From Gnetum montanum (Eukaryota; Streptophyta; Gnetopsida; Gnetales; Gnetaceae), in NCBI GenBank assembly GCA_015680685.1, contig MNCI01014449.1:643802-707801 (forward strand): a stretch of DNA of 64,000 nucleotides. Reading direction: 5' to 3'. The notes beneath the pieces were generated by a model, which did no database searches, was not told the origin of the DNA, and saw only the letters and a program-made list of their open reading frames with translations. Of the stretch, positions 22,121-34,643 are shown piece after piece (the stretch's first letter is position 1; each line of letters opens with the position of its first letter). The translations under genes were made by a program, and so were the position numbers.

Positions 22121-24412
22121 CCGCCTAGTTTTTTAATTAGAAGTGATCATGTACTATGAATCATGATTCTGCAGAGTCAACTTTGCAATCTGGTTTGTAC
22201 TTGAGATTGCCAACCGGTAGTTTCTTTCTGCGCAAACTTTGAAGGGTTGAAAGGCTGCAAAAACGTTGGTTGAGGAGTCGTTCTGTGGGGGTGTTGGACC
22301 CGAAAGAGAGAATTTTATTAATTAAATGAGATTAAGTAAACATATTGATGATGGTTAAATAGGGAGAAGGGAGGAGTCGTTCTGTGAAAAGATATTTGCT
22401 TATTCCGTAGTCTACGGCTAACATTGCAAAGGGATATTGAACTCTTTACCTGAATTCACGGATTGGATTCTTTTATTATCTAAGAAGCTACGAGCGAAGT
22501 CGTAGTGCTTAATCAAGTTCAAGGATTCGCTTTCCTGCAGGTAACCATTGTAGTTTTGTCAGGAGGCTCATTAGTTTATAAACTGCTAAGGATTTGTAAG
22601 TAATAGGTTTCATGTTCAAATTATTATACTTCTTTATAGTTATTATAATATATCATATTTGCAATATGTTTAAGGTGTATTTATAGTTAAATTCGATTTT
22701 CTTTTACTATGAAGCTCTCTAAGTTGCATTCTTGCATCCTTACTCCCAATTCGATAGTTTAATACTATGAATCTCAAAACCAATTTCACACAAAACGTTT
22801 CTCACAACTTATTTTCATGATAGCTTTCATTCTCATAAGTTTCTCACACTCAATACCATCACAATCTGATTCACAAAGTTTCTCTCAAATTATTGAAGTT
22901 GAATGCATCCAAGATATACTATATTTTATGCTCTAAATTATGTTTCACGTTTATGGTTGAATCTATTACAAAAATGGTTATGTTGCAAGTGTTTTCTTGA
23001 ATATGATGAAGTAGGACTCGTACTAGTTTTTAGCATATGAAGCTATATCTAGTATTCTTAATGTGGTATTTTCTTGATCTCATATTGCAATATCTTAAAA
23101 TGTTGCATGGTGATATGTCCAAGAAAATAGAATATCTAGAATGAATTTTCGTGGGTAGTATATGATCTTAAAAAGGCTCTCACTTATGCTTTACAATTCC
23201 ATTCAAAGTTGTAATGAATCATTGATGTATGACAAAGATCCAAGCCATTTCATGCTTGAGATCCTTCTAAAATTCAAGCCTAACCACTTTCTCTCTAGAA
23301 GCCTAGCTAAGAGTTAGATATTGAAGCACATTTCCTTTGCCCTTTTCCATAACAAGCCATGAATATATTTTTGAGTTGAGATTGCAATTAATTTTTCCTT
23401 GCATACGATGGATTGTAAGCCTATATTATAGGTTTGAGTCATCCACATCATTAATTATAGCCAAAAATAGTATCATTGCATGCCCTTGGCAACAACCTAG
23501 CACAATAAATGTTAAAAAACAAAGTCTACACTGCTTGCGATGACCATTTTATTCTAATGTCACAACATATTGATGGGCATTGTTGTAATAACAACTTCCA
23601 TAAACTAGTAGTTTTCAATTAAAAAGCATGCTATAACATATCATAAGCAATGCCCTAATAGTGACTTATGATAAGTAGTTTTCTATTAAAAGGTATGCTA
23701 AAAAATATCACAAGCAATGCCTAACAATGTCTTGTGACAAGCACAAATTTGAAGCAAGTTCATAGTTAATAACTAATGGAGATTATGGTGATTAGTAGTA
23801 ATAAAAACGTATAAACCAATATTAATTTTAGTGATGACCAATGATAAATTTGGAACCTATGTTTTTTTTTTCTAAAACTTCAATTCAAAGATCTTAGACT
23901 TGTCACCACATTCTCCAATGCACTCATCATAATAGAATGCAAAATAAACACACTTTGTTTGTTTATTAGAATAAAATTAAAGAAAACAAATAGAAAATCA
24001 TCTCGAAGTTATATTTTAGTGAGGGAAAAAAATCCGTATGAAATGTAGCACGACTATTGATATCCATGAATTCTAATAGATTTGTGAAGTTGAAGTGTAG
24101 ATGCCATTTGCCTAAAAGAAGTGCTAATATGGGAGTTTTTGTACCAATTTGAGTTTGATTTGAGGAAGTTGAAATATGAGGCCTTTACAAGTGAAAAGGT
24201 TCTTATGAAGGCTATTCTTTCTATCCATACACATTAGCTTATTGAAGAAACCATAACATGAATGGTTGGATAATTTTCTTTGAGAAAAACCAGATTTAAG
24301 TTAGTATAAAGATTTAAGTGAAAGTTAGAAGATATTATTATCAAAATTCTAGAACTTCAAGCAAAGAGAAAGAAGGAATGATCAAGGTTCTAGAAAAGCC
24401 ACATTGCATTTG
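22121..24412. other. Unassigned intergenic DNA
   Basis: AT-rich sequence with no supported gene and no match to the LTRs or LINEs in the window. It holds one tandem duplication (23607-23741). Confidence 0.5.
23607..23741. repeat. Tandem dimer of a unit of about 68 bp
   Basis: Copy one (23607-23675) and copy two (23676-23741) share TAGTTTTC, ATTAAAA, TATGCTA-like and CAAGCAATGCC-like blocks in the same order, with about one fifth of sites differing by eye. Confidence 0.7.
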
Positions 24413-24417
24413 CATTG

Positions 24418-25240
24418 TGATGGGACGCGATATCTCATGGGCCACGATATCGCATATGCAATATCACGTCCTTCCCTGCAATATCGCATACGTGATATCG
24501 CATTCCGCTGCCATTTCTATAAATAAGAGGCGGCTCTCCCTTGTTTTGGAATCTAGATCTAGACCTTAGCCAAACTCTTGCCATTTTTCCATTCTAGAGT
24601 TAGAATAATTTCCATGTGCCCGCAGTAGGAGTCCCAAAGTGAACGGATCTTTATGCGAGCAAATATTGTACCTGAGCACACGTTTGTATAGGGAAATAAA
24701 GACAAACTTTTGGATAAACCTTGCAATGCATGGACTAAGCTAAATAGGACTTTAATTAATGTTAAATGTTTAAATGCTTTATTAGCTAATTAAATCTCTC
24801 TCAACCCTCAACTCTCATAGTTAAGTGTATTTAGTACGACCGCTTCTAGCATGTGCGTTACACTTGGTAATCCCAGTAACGAATAGCGTTTGGTAATCCC
24901 AGTAGCGTTGCACTGGTTTAGGGTGTGAAACGGCAAGTGCGAATGGATACTGATGCTAGGGTAATTAAGGCTTAGTTAGTTAAAGTTAGTTACTTAGTCT
25001 CTTCGCCCTTTCCTCTCTTAGCATAGGCAATAAAAAGAGAAAAAATATAAAAATCACATACCTCAAGCTCACTTAACCATACTACCGTGACAAATACAAG
25101 TAAGCTTGGGAGGACAACGATTGATTAACCTTAGGCGTTCCATAAGACATGTAGGCACTTAGTCTGCGGAGTTCAACTGGATCGTGTGTGTAATGCTCGT
25201 ATTCATATGGTTGAATGTAGGGGTACCTCGCCACTCATCA
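24418..25240 (+). repeat. E2 5' LTR
   Basis: It runs from TGATGGGACG to CTCATCA. U3 has iterated GCGATATC/GATATCGC motifs (24427-24505). A TATAAATA box is at 24518-24525 and an AATAAA at 24695-24700, marking probable R and U5. Near the end are the AACCATAC and CATATGGTT arms of a conserved inverted repeat. Confidence 0.93.
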
Positions 25241-25260
25241 TTGGCACCGTTGCTAGGAAC
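25241..25260 (+). other. E2 primer-binding site, tRNA-Asp type
   Basis: TTGGCACCGTTGCTAGGAAC directly follows the 5' LTR. It is the clearest PBS in the window and is close to the Athila TGGCGCCGTTGCCGGGGA. Confidence 0.85.
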
Positions 25261-25387
25261 TAAGTTGTTTGTGCGCTAAGTAGAACATAGGAAATCATCC
25301 ACATCGTTGGGAAGCTTAAACAAACCCTTAAGATTAATCAGAAGAAAAATTAAACAACGGTCAATCAACACACCGAATAAAACAAAC

Positions 25388-26900
25388 ATGTCTTCTTCTC
25401 CACATAAAAGCACTTCATCACCTAGGGATCACACAAGAGATAGTCAGCAGCACAACATACATAACCAAGAACTGCCAGTTCCTCAAGAGTATCAGGCAGT
25501 GTATACTCATCACGATGAGTATATACTTGATTTTACCTTTATCCTCCATTAGGATGAACAATTGCGTTGGAGAGACTTGCAAGGTAACATAGTGTTACCT
25601 CTAGATTGGGCAGTCCCTAACATGCTCCTTCATGCTTTTGCACAAATAGACATGACAAAGCTATACACTGAATACGTTGCAGGTGATTATGACACAAGGG
25701 ATTACCATCCCACAGTAGCATAACATTTAAGGGACTCACGACAGGAAAGTTATCACACATCGTTGAAGGGTAAGGGACCCCATAATGCTTCGCCAATCAT
25801 AAGAGAAATTAAGGATGGTGAACCTATCTCAATAGGTTCTCCAAAAAATGATGTTCCCCCTCCTAATGATAGTGAGGAGGTGGTGTATCAGAACCTGCAC
25901 TCCATGATATACAACCCTGGTTCTGATTTCCACGAACACCAAGTGTTTAAAGAGGGAACACAAACAAATGATAAGTACAGGTAGTCTAATCGTCATCACA
26001 ATCAGGGCCGTAGCCACTGAAGAGAAGGTAAGAAACATCATCATGGCGATGGTTCCCCTTCTTCTTCACCTTCATCGCATCATTCACCCTCTCCTTCCAC
26101 ATCAGGATGCAGTCACAAAGAGCACAACCGTGAGGACAAGGGTAAGCAAGATGAGAAACCTTAACGAGAGAGTCGAGCGTGAGGACGAGGGCACTCTAGG
26201 GAATTAAGGCATGAAAGAAGGGAAAGTAGGGAACCGCATAGGCATCATAGACGCCATGAAAGAAATGACAATGATGAACCCCTACTAGCAACCTGAAGTA
26301 TATTAGACATAATGAAGGTAGTTAGAATACCTACAAGGCACCAGAAAGATAGCCGGATCAAGAGACTAGACATGAATAATATCCCCCGATTTGAGGGGGG
26401 ATACAACGCTGATTCGTAGAATCACTTACAGGCATTTCACAATGCCTGCGCCTTGCAGAATATTGAAAACGAGTGGCAGAAGTTAAAGTTGTTTCCTAGG
26501 ACACTCATAAAAGAAGTAGAAAGCTGGTATCGGTTACCGACAACCAGATCCATATGGCTATTATGTGTAGCAGCCGGTTTCTCCAAGTGACTTTGTTAGT
26601 CACATAACTCCACAATGTCACTATCAAGTTCGGGAGTATTTTAGGGCTCCCTCTCCTGGAAGAGACATCCCACATGCACACCATCCTCCAAATCCATTCG
26701 CATCTCTTACGTCGATAGTTCCACTACCACTCGCTCCAACAATGCAAGGGGAACTCGCCACTCAACCACAACAACGCACTGCTACAAGAGCTATAAACCT
26801 TCAACCTATTGCTAGTTTTGACAACCATACAAAGAGAAGACCTTTCTTTAGAACCAAATTCCAAACAAGCTCTCACAATCACAAGCGGTTGAGTTCATGA
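25388..26900 (+). pseudogene. gag remnant of E2
   Basis: The ATG at 25388 opens MSSSPHKSTSS and leads to VYTHHDEYILDFTFILH, matched by the gag starts of E4 and E5. A charged and histidine-rich middle follows, then a gag-domain block with FEGGYN and LQAFHNACALQNIENEW (about 26388-26470) and VESWY. The next recognisable segment is a proline-rich C-terminal part (about 26530-26890), so much of the gag core appears deleted. Several stops are present. Confidence 0.75.
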
Positions 26901-26959
26901 CCACTCCTCCATCAAGTAAGGCTTCGGAGCTCCCTTCAAACCAAAAATAGAGCTCAACA

Positions 26960-27544
26960 CAAATGGTTATGTTAACACATACCGTCACAGATTGGATAAA
27001 GGTGGGCCACCTTCCTAGGAAACTCTCTAATCCTGAAATCCCCTTAATCTACCTCCAAGTTGCTGGGAATGAACCATGTAAGGCTCTTCTTGACTTAGGT
27101 TCCAAAGTCAACTTAATATCGCAAGAAATGTATAAAGTCTAGAACCTGCTTCCACTCAAGAAGAGCAATATTCAATTAGAGCTAGCTGACTAGTCCATCA
27201 ATGTCCCCTTGGGACTTGTGGGGGACATTATCACCATATTGTGTGGTTGGTCATACCCAGATGATTTCCTAGTGATAGAAGTCAACAATAACAAAGGGAA
27301 CTTCCCAATTATAATGGGGAGGACATGGCTCAGTACCATAAACGCATGCCTAGGAATCCGTGATCTTTCCCTGACAATATCTAAGGAAAACATTTATGGA
27401 AAGATCGAGAAGAAGAAAGTTCCATGCATCACATACAGTGATACAAAGGGTGATGACATGGAGAAATGCTCAGCATCTCCTGCATGTAACCGGTGTGCCC
27501 AGGAAACTCAGATACAAAGGTGCCTGTATGTATTAACCACATAA
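26960..27544 (+). pseudogene. Retropepsin of E2
   Basis: The best preserved protease in the window. It has PLIYLQVAGNEPCKALLDLG, with the catalytic Asp at 27092-27094 in a DLG version of the D-S/T-G triad, then NLISQEMYKV. The flap and core region is VPLGLVGDIITILCGWSYP, with DDFLVIEVNNNKG, FPIIMGRTWLSTI and GIRDLSLTISKE. Stops occur near 27141 and 27191. In an active element it would cleave the Gag-Pol polyprotein. The frame ends at 27542-27544, and no RT follows. Confidence 0.8.
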
Positions 27545-29654
27545 CAAGAGAACACCCAGTGGTTGATAGCTAATCAAGAGAGCAACCCACCAATATGCAT
27601 GGAACTAATTGGGGGAACAACTTGCAACCACAATGAAAGCATAGACACATTGGAGTATGAGCATCACCAACTTCCAACCCTTAATATAAAAACATCAATT
27701 AGGAGAAGTTGGACACTTCTAAAAAATTCAAATAAACGCTCATTATTTCAAATCTCTCCCTTTCAATTCAATCATAGGAGAGATGGCCACCTGTGCTAAT
27801 CGATTGAGGCCCTCAGTTCTTTTTAGGTTTTTTGTTTTACACATTTTTGTTTTGCACATTTTTTGTTTTACAAATTTCCTTAACTTTTCTTATTTTTGTT
27901 TTACAACATCGTTTATACTTTTTCTTTTATTTGTGTGTGTCTTACCCATTTTGTTAAGTTTGTCACCCAATAAGTGCTCTTAATGATGGTATGAATTGTT
28001 TTCTTTTGGTTGCTAATGTTTGGCTTTTACCTTTAAGTTATGATGTTGATACTAAGGTATGATTCTTTTGATATAACAGGTAATGAATCCACATCATCCA
28101 TGCATTCGTAAAATTCTATGGTCTCTCTTGGCTTGGAACTGTACAGTTCCTTTCTTCAAAAAAATAAGAACTATCAACGAATCAGTGATTGGGTATTTCT
28201 CAAACTAAGGAAGGACTCAAGGATTGAAAAGGTTGTGACTTCAAGGGGATTTGATGCATTTGTGTTGGCCATTCTCTTAGGTGCTTGGATGTTTTCTTCT
28301 TGAGTTTGTCTTACCATTTTGATGTTACTCCAATATCAGGAAGCTGAGCAAATAAAAATAATAAGTCTTTGCATGGTGTGGTTCTCACGAAAAACCAAAA
28401 AAGAAAAACACAAAAAATGGTGAGAATTCAAAGCACATCCCTTAGACGAAATAATCATTTGGGCAACAAGCATTGGTTATGCAACTAAAATAAATATGTT
28501 CCCTCTAACTAAGGCCCTTCTTGCTTCCTACATTCTCCTCTTTCGTTTCGTTGGAATGGTGGTGGCTCTTTGGTGGAAGCATTCTTGTTACTTTAGGTGG
28601 ATGGATTGGTCGAATGCATTAATGCGAAGTCACTGGATGTGGTTTGTTTGAGGCTGGACTTGGAATGGGATCTACTAAGTCACATTAATCATTAAATACA
28701 AAAGGGGTTGTACACCACCTTGTCCGTGAGATTCCATTCCATCCTCTTCTTTCCATCATTCTTTCTCCGTTGTTCACCTCATTGCCAGTTGTATCATTAG
28801 TGTATATTTTGGTTGACATATTGTTTTCTTTTTGGTGAATTCTTGTGGTTAAGAATTTAACTCTTGCTTTCAAATGATATTTTCAGAGCCCACGAACTCT
28901 TTAAATGTGGGAATGTCAGGGCATCAAGGGCATGAGCCTGCTTTGGGGAGGACCCATTGGCATTCCTCTTTGGTGCATCAGTTAATTTCTTTCCCTTAAA
29001 CATTTTTTGCAATCAACCTTATTTTGTTCATTTCCATCTTGACATCCATTTCATTGATGTTACAGTTGTCTCTTTTTCTTCATCTTCCTTATTCTTTTTC
29101 TTTCTCCATTCTATCGCTACCCGAGGTTCACGATTAATCATGGGGGTCCTGGTCCAATTTTTTCTATTTTTCCTAACCCCTACACCTTCGGTAGTCCATT
29201 ATTATATCTCCAGAATTCGCAATTAGCCATACCACAACTTAGCCAATGGACCTTTCACCGAAGCAAGGTACCAATTGCATTGTGATTCATTTACCCTTGC
29301 TAATATAAGATTGTGTTGTGTGTGTAGATGGCAATCATACAACAACGGATTGGACCTGGAGGGAACACTTGGAATGGATCAGTGCTGAAGTAGTTATGCA
29401 AGAAACAAGATTGATGGTGCGCTTACGGATGGACAATAAAAGACGCAATCTTGGCATTGGCAGCAATAGATTTCTTTATTCTTCTCTCTTCTCTCTCAGC
29501 TACCAAATAAGGCCTGATGTCAAATGTATAAAGTGTTCACTTTTGTTGTCATGAACACCAGTTCTATCATGTTCTGTAATGATGATCCATTCACATGTCA
29601 TCCCATTCACCATTAGTTCCATTCAAGTCAATAATCCCATACCTTCCCAATATT
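27545..29654 (+). other. E2 post-pol noncoding region
   Basis: Near 27720-27790 the sequence resembles the end of the integrase frame in E4 and E5 (FQISPFQF and GDGHLC-like ends), so the deletion joined the protease end to the integrase end. A T-rich tract with repeated TTTTGTTTTACAC units follows (about 27820-27950). The rest is noncoding. There is no accessory frame and no internal TATA module. Confidence 0.6.
28936..28956 (+). other. Conserved 21-bp core (E2 copy)
   Basis: It reads GCCTGCTTTGGGGAGGACCC plus one base, in sense orientation. It matches the cores in E1, E3, E4, E5 and E6. The flanking arms (GCATCAAGGGCATGA and TTGGCATT) no longer form a good inverted repeat. Confidence 0.65.
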
Positions 29655-29698
29655 TTGTCAGAAACTCGAGGATGAGTTTTTATTCAGTCATGGGGGTA
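29655..29698 (+). other. E2 polypurine tract and 3' LTR-adjacent block
   Basis: The block reads GAGGATGAGTTTTTATTCAG then TCATGGGGGTA against the LTR. The same order occurs, inverted, beside the left LTRs of E4 and E5. Confidence 0.75.
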
Positions 29699-30465
29699 TG
29701 ATGGGACGCGATATCGCATGGGCCACGATATCGCGTCTTTCCCTGCGATATCACGTACGTGATATCGTAGTCTGTTTCCATTTCTATAAATAAGAGGTGT
29801 CTCTCCCTTGTTTTGGCATCTAGATTTAGACCTTAGCCAAAATCTTGCCATTTTCCATTCCAGAGTTAGAATAATTTCCATGTGCCCACTGTAGAAGTCC
29901 CAAAGTGAACAGATCTTTATTCGAGCAAATATTGTACCTGAGCACACGTTTGTGTACGGAAATAAAGATAAAATTTTGGATAAACCTTGTAGTGCATGGA
30001 ATAAGCTAAATAGGACTTTAATTAATGTTAAATATTTAAATTCTTTATTAGCTAATTAAATCTCTCTCAACCCTCAACTCTCATAGTTAAATGCATTCAG
30101 TACAACGGCTTCTAGCACGTGCGTTACGCTTGGTAATCCCAGTAATGAATAGCGTTTGGTAATCCCAGTAGTGTTGCACTAGTTTAGGGTGTGAAACGAA
30201 AAGTGGGAATGGATACTAATGCTAGGGTAATTAAGGCTTAGTTAGTTAAAGTTAGTTACTTAGTCTCTTCACCCTTTTCTCTCTTAGCATAGGTGATAAA
30301 AAGAGAAAAGATATAAAAATCACATACCTCAAGCTCACTTAACCATACTACCATGACAAATACAAGTAAGCTTGGGAGGACAATGATTAATTAACCTTAG
30401 GTGTTCCATAAGGCATGTAGGCACTTAGTGTATGGTTGAGTGTAGGGGTACCTCTCCACTCATCA
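29699..30465 (+). repeat. E2 3' LTR
   Basis: It pairs with the 5' LTR and has a TATA box (29785-29792) and AATAAA (29961-29966). Compared with the 5' LTR it lacks about 45 bp after GCACTTAGT, near 30430, plus part of one U3 repeat. Confidence 0.92.
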
Positions 30466-30470
30466 CATTG

Positions 30471-30926
30471 GTACTAAAGATATAGTTATTAGGAATGTTT
30501 GTATGCATGACTAATACACCACTTGTAACACCTAAATGTTTAAAACGTAAGACCTTTACTTTGTTATTTATTTTTATGCTTGGCTCTTAAACATAAGACT
30601 CTATTTTTTTATCTAATGTCATATGATACCTTACTAATGTATGCTAATAACCTTTCTTTTCTATACTTGTTGAGATTAGAACTTAACATCTCTTGGATAA
30701 AATGATGATCATTATCATCCTAGCCTTGTCCCAAAAAAATGAGGTCAACTATCTTGAATAAAATGATAGTTGTTATATAGTTATAGTTATACATCTTGAG
30801 GTTTAAACCCTTAACTCCACGTTTACATATATTTTTTATACATTGATATTTCATGATTCTTTTATCTTTTATTTTTACATTCATTTAAATTTATTTTTAA
30901 TTATCTTACTCATTCTTGTTGGTCCT
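30471..30926. other. Unassigned AT-rich DNA between E2 and E3
   Basis: No gene or repeat recognised. The last five bases, GTCCT (30922-30926), are the expected left target duplication of E3, whose right end is not in the window. Confidence 0.5.
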
Positions 30927-32808
30927 TGATGAGTAGCACGTAACCCTACAGCCAACCATACGAATCACAAGAATTCATGCACAATCCAATTGAATTCCAT
31001 GGATGGGACTAGTTGTGGCATCTAGATTATTAAGCATTGATTGTAGGATGCTATCTTCTGACTTGGACTAGTGGTAGCTTTGTCACATATGGTTTAGTCC
31101 AAAGTTCATATGATAATTGATGTTGTTAGGCCTTGAGTACTCCTAGCGATAAACATAATTAGGAATGAAATTTAATCCTAAGTCTAAGTAATGATGGTAA
31201 GGTAAATCTACTCTAGGCTAGAGTGATGAGCATCCAATCTTGGCTTACCATACAAGTCTTGGGCTCATGTTGTCATTATTGGGTTGCCAAGCATTATGCT
31301 ACTAGGCAAACCAAGCAATAACACTCATGGAATTACCAAATGATTACACTTAAATGCTTGAAACTAGGCATACTCATTTTGTTTTACTAATTGATGAATC
31401 ATATTTTGTAGGGCTTCGATATTGGATATTTGATATTGGAGCCACAAAGTTAGGTATCCGATATTGGGTCCCAAGATGCGATGTAAGATATCCAATATTG
31501 TGGGGCATGTGTCTACCTATAAATATAGTGCTTGGGCACATGGTTTCCATATAGTTTTTGTCATAGCATAATAGAGCTCTTGCAGTTTCTTTTCTCTAGA
31601 GCTAGAATATTTTCCAAGTGCCCATAGTTAAAGTCATTGAGTATACAGATCTTTATTTGAGCATTGTTGTACCTAAGCATGGTAATGTGTGTGGCAATAA
31701 AGATGAGCTTTTTGATCAAACCTTGTAGCACCTTGGCTAGCTTAAATATTTTATTAATGCAATTAATGTTTTATGCAATTTCATATAATACTACCAAGTA
31801 ATTAAGCTAAAGTATGCTAGTTCAATTAAATAGAATTAATTAAGCACATAAGTATGACCACTTCAAGCATGTGTATGACTCTTAGTAATCCTAGCAACAC
31901 TTAACATCTAGTAACCTAGCAGCGTTATACGTGTTTAGGATGTGCATGGAAAGTGGGACTGGATACTTATGTTAGGATAGTAAGTTATTAATTACTAACT
32001 AGATTAGTTAAATTCATTCATAAATTAAGTTTCAAGTTGTTGTTAATTGTAGATAAATAAAATACAAAATAATAAAAATCATGTGCCTCAATTACACTTA
32101 ACCATACAATTAAGCTCCACAAGTGTAGTTGAGAGGACAACAGTTGTCACAATTAGATTTCACATCATGGAACCAGTGTACTTAGGAACTTAAGGTCTGC
32201 AGAATTTGACCAAATCACAAGTGAATGCTTGTGATTTGTATGGTTGGGCATAGGGGCACCTTGCTTCTCATTACTAATGAACAAGAAAGTAAAGCACTTG
32301 GAAATGTAAATGATTAAATTAAGAAAACAATCAGAATTATGCTAAGTAAAATAGTAAAGCTAAGTGGATGTTGCAATGATGAAAAAAATCTTGATCTTTA
32401 TTTTCAGACATGAATTGTGTCCAAGTACACTTTACTCAAATAAAGATTCCGTATAATTGCTTAACAACACATTGCGGGTATTCACCCTATCACTAAAACT
32501 ATGAAAACAAACTGAAAGAGTCTACCTAAGGATGAAATGAAACTTTTTTGGATCGTGTGCCCAAGTGTTGTATTTATAAGTAGGCACACATCTTGCGATA
32601 TTGGATATTTGATAACATAGCATGTGCTTCAATATTGGAGATACGATATCATAGTGGAAAAAAATTGATTTTTTCGTAAGACCATGCAATGTAGCATTTA
32701 TGACATTTTAGATGCAACGTAGCAGCTAATTAAGGCACATCGACAGGGATGCTACAACACATATGTGATGTATCATCTACAATATCTCAGCCAACTAATG
32801 ATTTATCA
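30927..32808 (-). repeat. E3 3' LTR, split by a solo LTR
   Basis: It starts TGATGAG and ends ATCA before a TACCCTCATGAC purine-tract block. The two halves are 30927-31391 and 32279-32808 and resume after the CTAAT duplication. A conserved R-region block, AAATCTTGATCTTTATTTTC, lies near 32387. Confidence 0.85.
31392..32273 (+). repeat. Solo LTR nested in the E3 LTR
   Basis: The ends are TGATGAA and CTCATTA. CTAAT is repeated exactly at 31387-31391 and 32274-32278. A TATA box is at 31518-31525. AACCATACAA (32100-32109) and TTGTATGGTT (32236-32245) form a perfect inverted repeat. Its orientation is opposite to the host LTR. Confidence 0.93.
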
Positions 32809-32999
32809 TACCCTCATGACTAACTAAAAAGTCATACTTAAGTTAATAAGATAGGATTGATCTTTCTTTACATAATTAGGAAGGTACGAGATTATTAACT
32901 AACTCTAACTATTGATTGACTTTGAGTGCCATAGTGGTGCGTACAACAAATGAAACAGTTACATGACAAAACAAAAATAAAATTTGAAGTGGCTTGATG

Positions 33000-33307
33000 T
33001 AGTTTATATTTTAGGCAGTGGTGGCTTTTCCATCGGCTTCTTCCTTTTGTCGTTAGGCTTCTAAAAAGTTTCTTCTCTTCTATCCTTGTGTTCTTTTTTC
33101 ATATGTCCTCTCTATTGAGTATGACACAGAGACTCCTTCAATTTTAACTATTGCATTGACCTCTTTATTTTGCTAGTATTGGTACGTTTCTCCTAAGTTC
33201 CATTCACCACTTTTGCTGAGTGTGTGCCATAATGGAGATGCTTGGAGTTGCATCTTTACAGCTTGTTGGTTGTGAAGGTCCACTTTTGGTATCTTTTTCA
33301 GGACCAT
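33000..33307 (-). pseudogene. Accessory reading frame of E3, internally deleted
   Basis: The ATG complementary to 33305-33307 sits in the same GACCATCTACAATCA-like context as in E6. The frame then reads KMQLQASPLWHTLSKSGEWN, LGETYQY and VSVSYSI, clearly the conserved N-terminal block of E5 and E6. It jumps almost at once to the 3' tail of the frame, so the second block and the coiled-coil part are lost. Confidence 0.6.
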
Positions 33308-33757
33308 CTACAATCAATTAAGAGTTTAAGATTAACAAAATATTTTCATTAGTGCTTAACTGTTTATAATCCTTCTCAAACTATTGGTTAAATCAAGTTC
33401 TTATCATCTTATGATTATAGAGTTAGAAAAATTTGGAAAAAGAAACCCCTTAGGTGTTATATTATTTAGTTAATTATGACCTTATATCATTTTCCTTGAT
33501 TATTATGGCCTAAAATTGTTGGTATGGTCTATTAGGAGTATTATTTAAATCTTTTTGGCCTTAGTTTGTACTTACCCTTTATAGTATCTTTTGGTGTTAA
33601 GAATTTTTGGCTCAAATTTTCAAATTTTTTCTTATATTGTGCAATGCATCCCCCCACGACTAAGTTGATCACTTTGGGATCAATAGGATTTAAGAATTTT
33701 AAAAATTGGAGTTATGAGGATGAAGTTATAGCCTTTGGAAGCTAGTGTGCAAGAGTT

Positions 33758-34643
33758 TGATAAGCAACAAGGTACACCTATGCCTAACCATACGAATCAC
33801 ATGTGTTCACATGTGATCCAATTGAATGCCACAGACTTTAATTACCAAGTATGCTAGAGCTAAATGGTGAGTTCGTGTTGTCCATTCATTGTCTTCCCAG
33901 TCTCACTTGTGAAATGCAAGTGTATGGTTAAGTGTGACTGAGGCATAAGATTTTTATCATTTTATGTTTTATCAATTTGATCACCTAAAACAATAATGAA
34001 AGTGAGAGTAATTAAATGCTAAGCAAATTATTGTCTAATCTAGCCTAACATAAGTAACCATCCCCACTTCCCAAGCACATCTTGAACTTTGTGTAAACAT
34101 TGTTGGGTTGTCAAATGCTAATCGTTTTTGAGCTACCAAGTGTCACACGTATGTTCAAAGGGGTCAAGCCTGTGTATTTTAATTAATTGCTTAATTAATC
34201 AAAATTAATTGTCAAATGTATAACATTAAATGTGAATTTCATGAAATCACAATGTATAAATTCATAAAGAAAGAAAGTCTCAAGTGCTGCAAGGATGAAT
34301 CAAAGAGCTCATCTTTATTGCCAACACAATGGTATGTTCAGGTACATCAATGCTTGAATAAAGATCCAATTACACTTAGACCTCTTGTTGCCAACACTTG
34401 GAAAATATTCTAACTCTTGAATGAGAAAATTGCAAGAATTTTGCTACTTGATTAAAAAAAACTCTCTTTAGAATCGTGTGCCCAAAGGCTGTATTTATAG
34501 GCCCAGAAATACCTGGCGATATCACATACTTGATATTGCATCTTGGGCCATGATATTATGTACTCGATATTGTGTATCTAATATCGTGGTTGCCTTGATA
34601 TCAGATATTCGATATTGGGGCTCATGTAAAACATGATTAATCA
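33758..34643 (-). repeat. E4 3' LTR
   Basis: It starts TGATAAG and ends AATCA, followed by the TATCCCCATGATTGAATGAG purine-tract block. U3 (about 34500-34620) has six or so GATATC/GATATTG repeats. The TATA box is the complement of TATTTATA near 34491. Confidence 0.92.

Larger units (their letters stand above)
24418..30465 (+). mobile_element. E2: Athila/Tat-like gypsy element with pol deleted
   Basis: A complete insertion of about 6.0 kb. LTRs are 24418-25240 and 29699-30465, and CATTG is duplicated at 24413-24417 and 30466-30470. In order it has the 5' LTR, PBS, a shortened gag, protease, a direct jump to the post-integrase noncoding region, the conserved 21-bp core, a purine tract and the 3' LTR. 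RT, RNase H, integrase and the accessory frame are absent. It is the only long element on the plus strand. Its LTRs belong to the same subfamily as 1-245 and 18298-19023. Confidence 0.93.
30927..33757 (-). mobile_element. E3 left arm: 3' LTR and start of the internal region
   Basis: E3 is a minus-strand element split into three arms (this one, 43925-45025 and 57477-59046) by E4 and E5. Joined in order, the arms follow E1 from its left LTR through noncoding DNA to the protease/gag tail. This arm holds the 3' LTR with a nested solo LTR, a purine tract (32809-32820), a shortened accessory frame and noncoding sequence up to the E4 insertion point. Confidence 0.85.
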
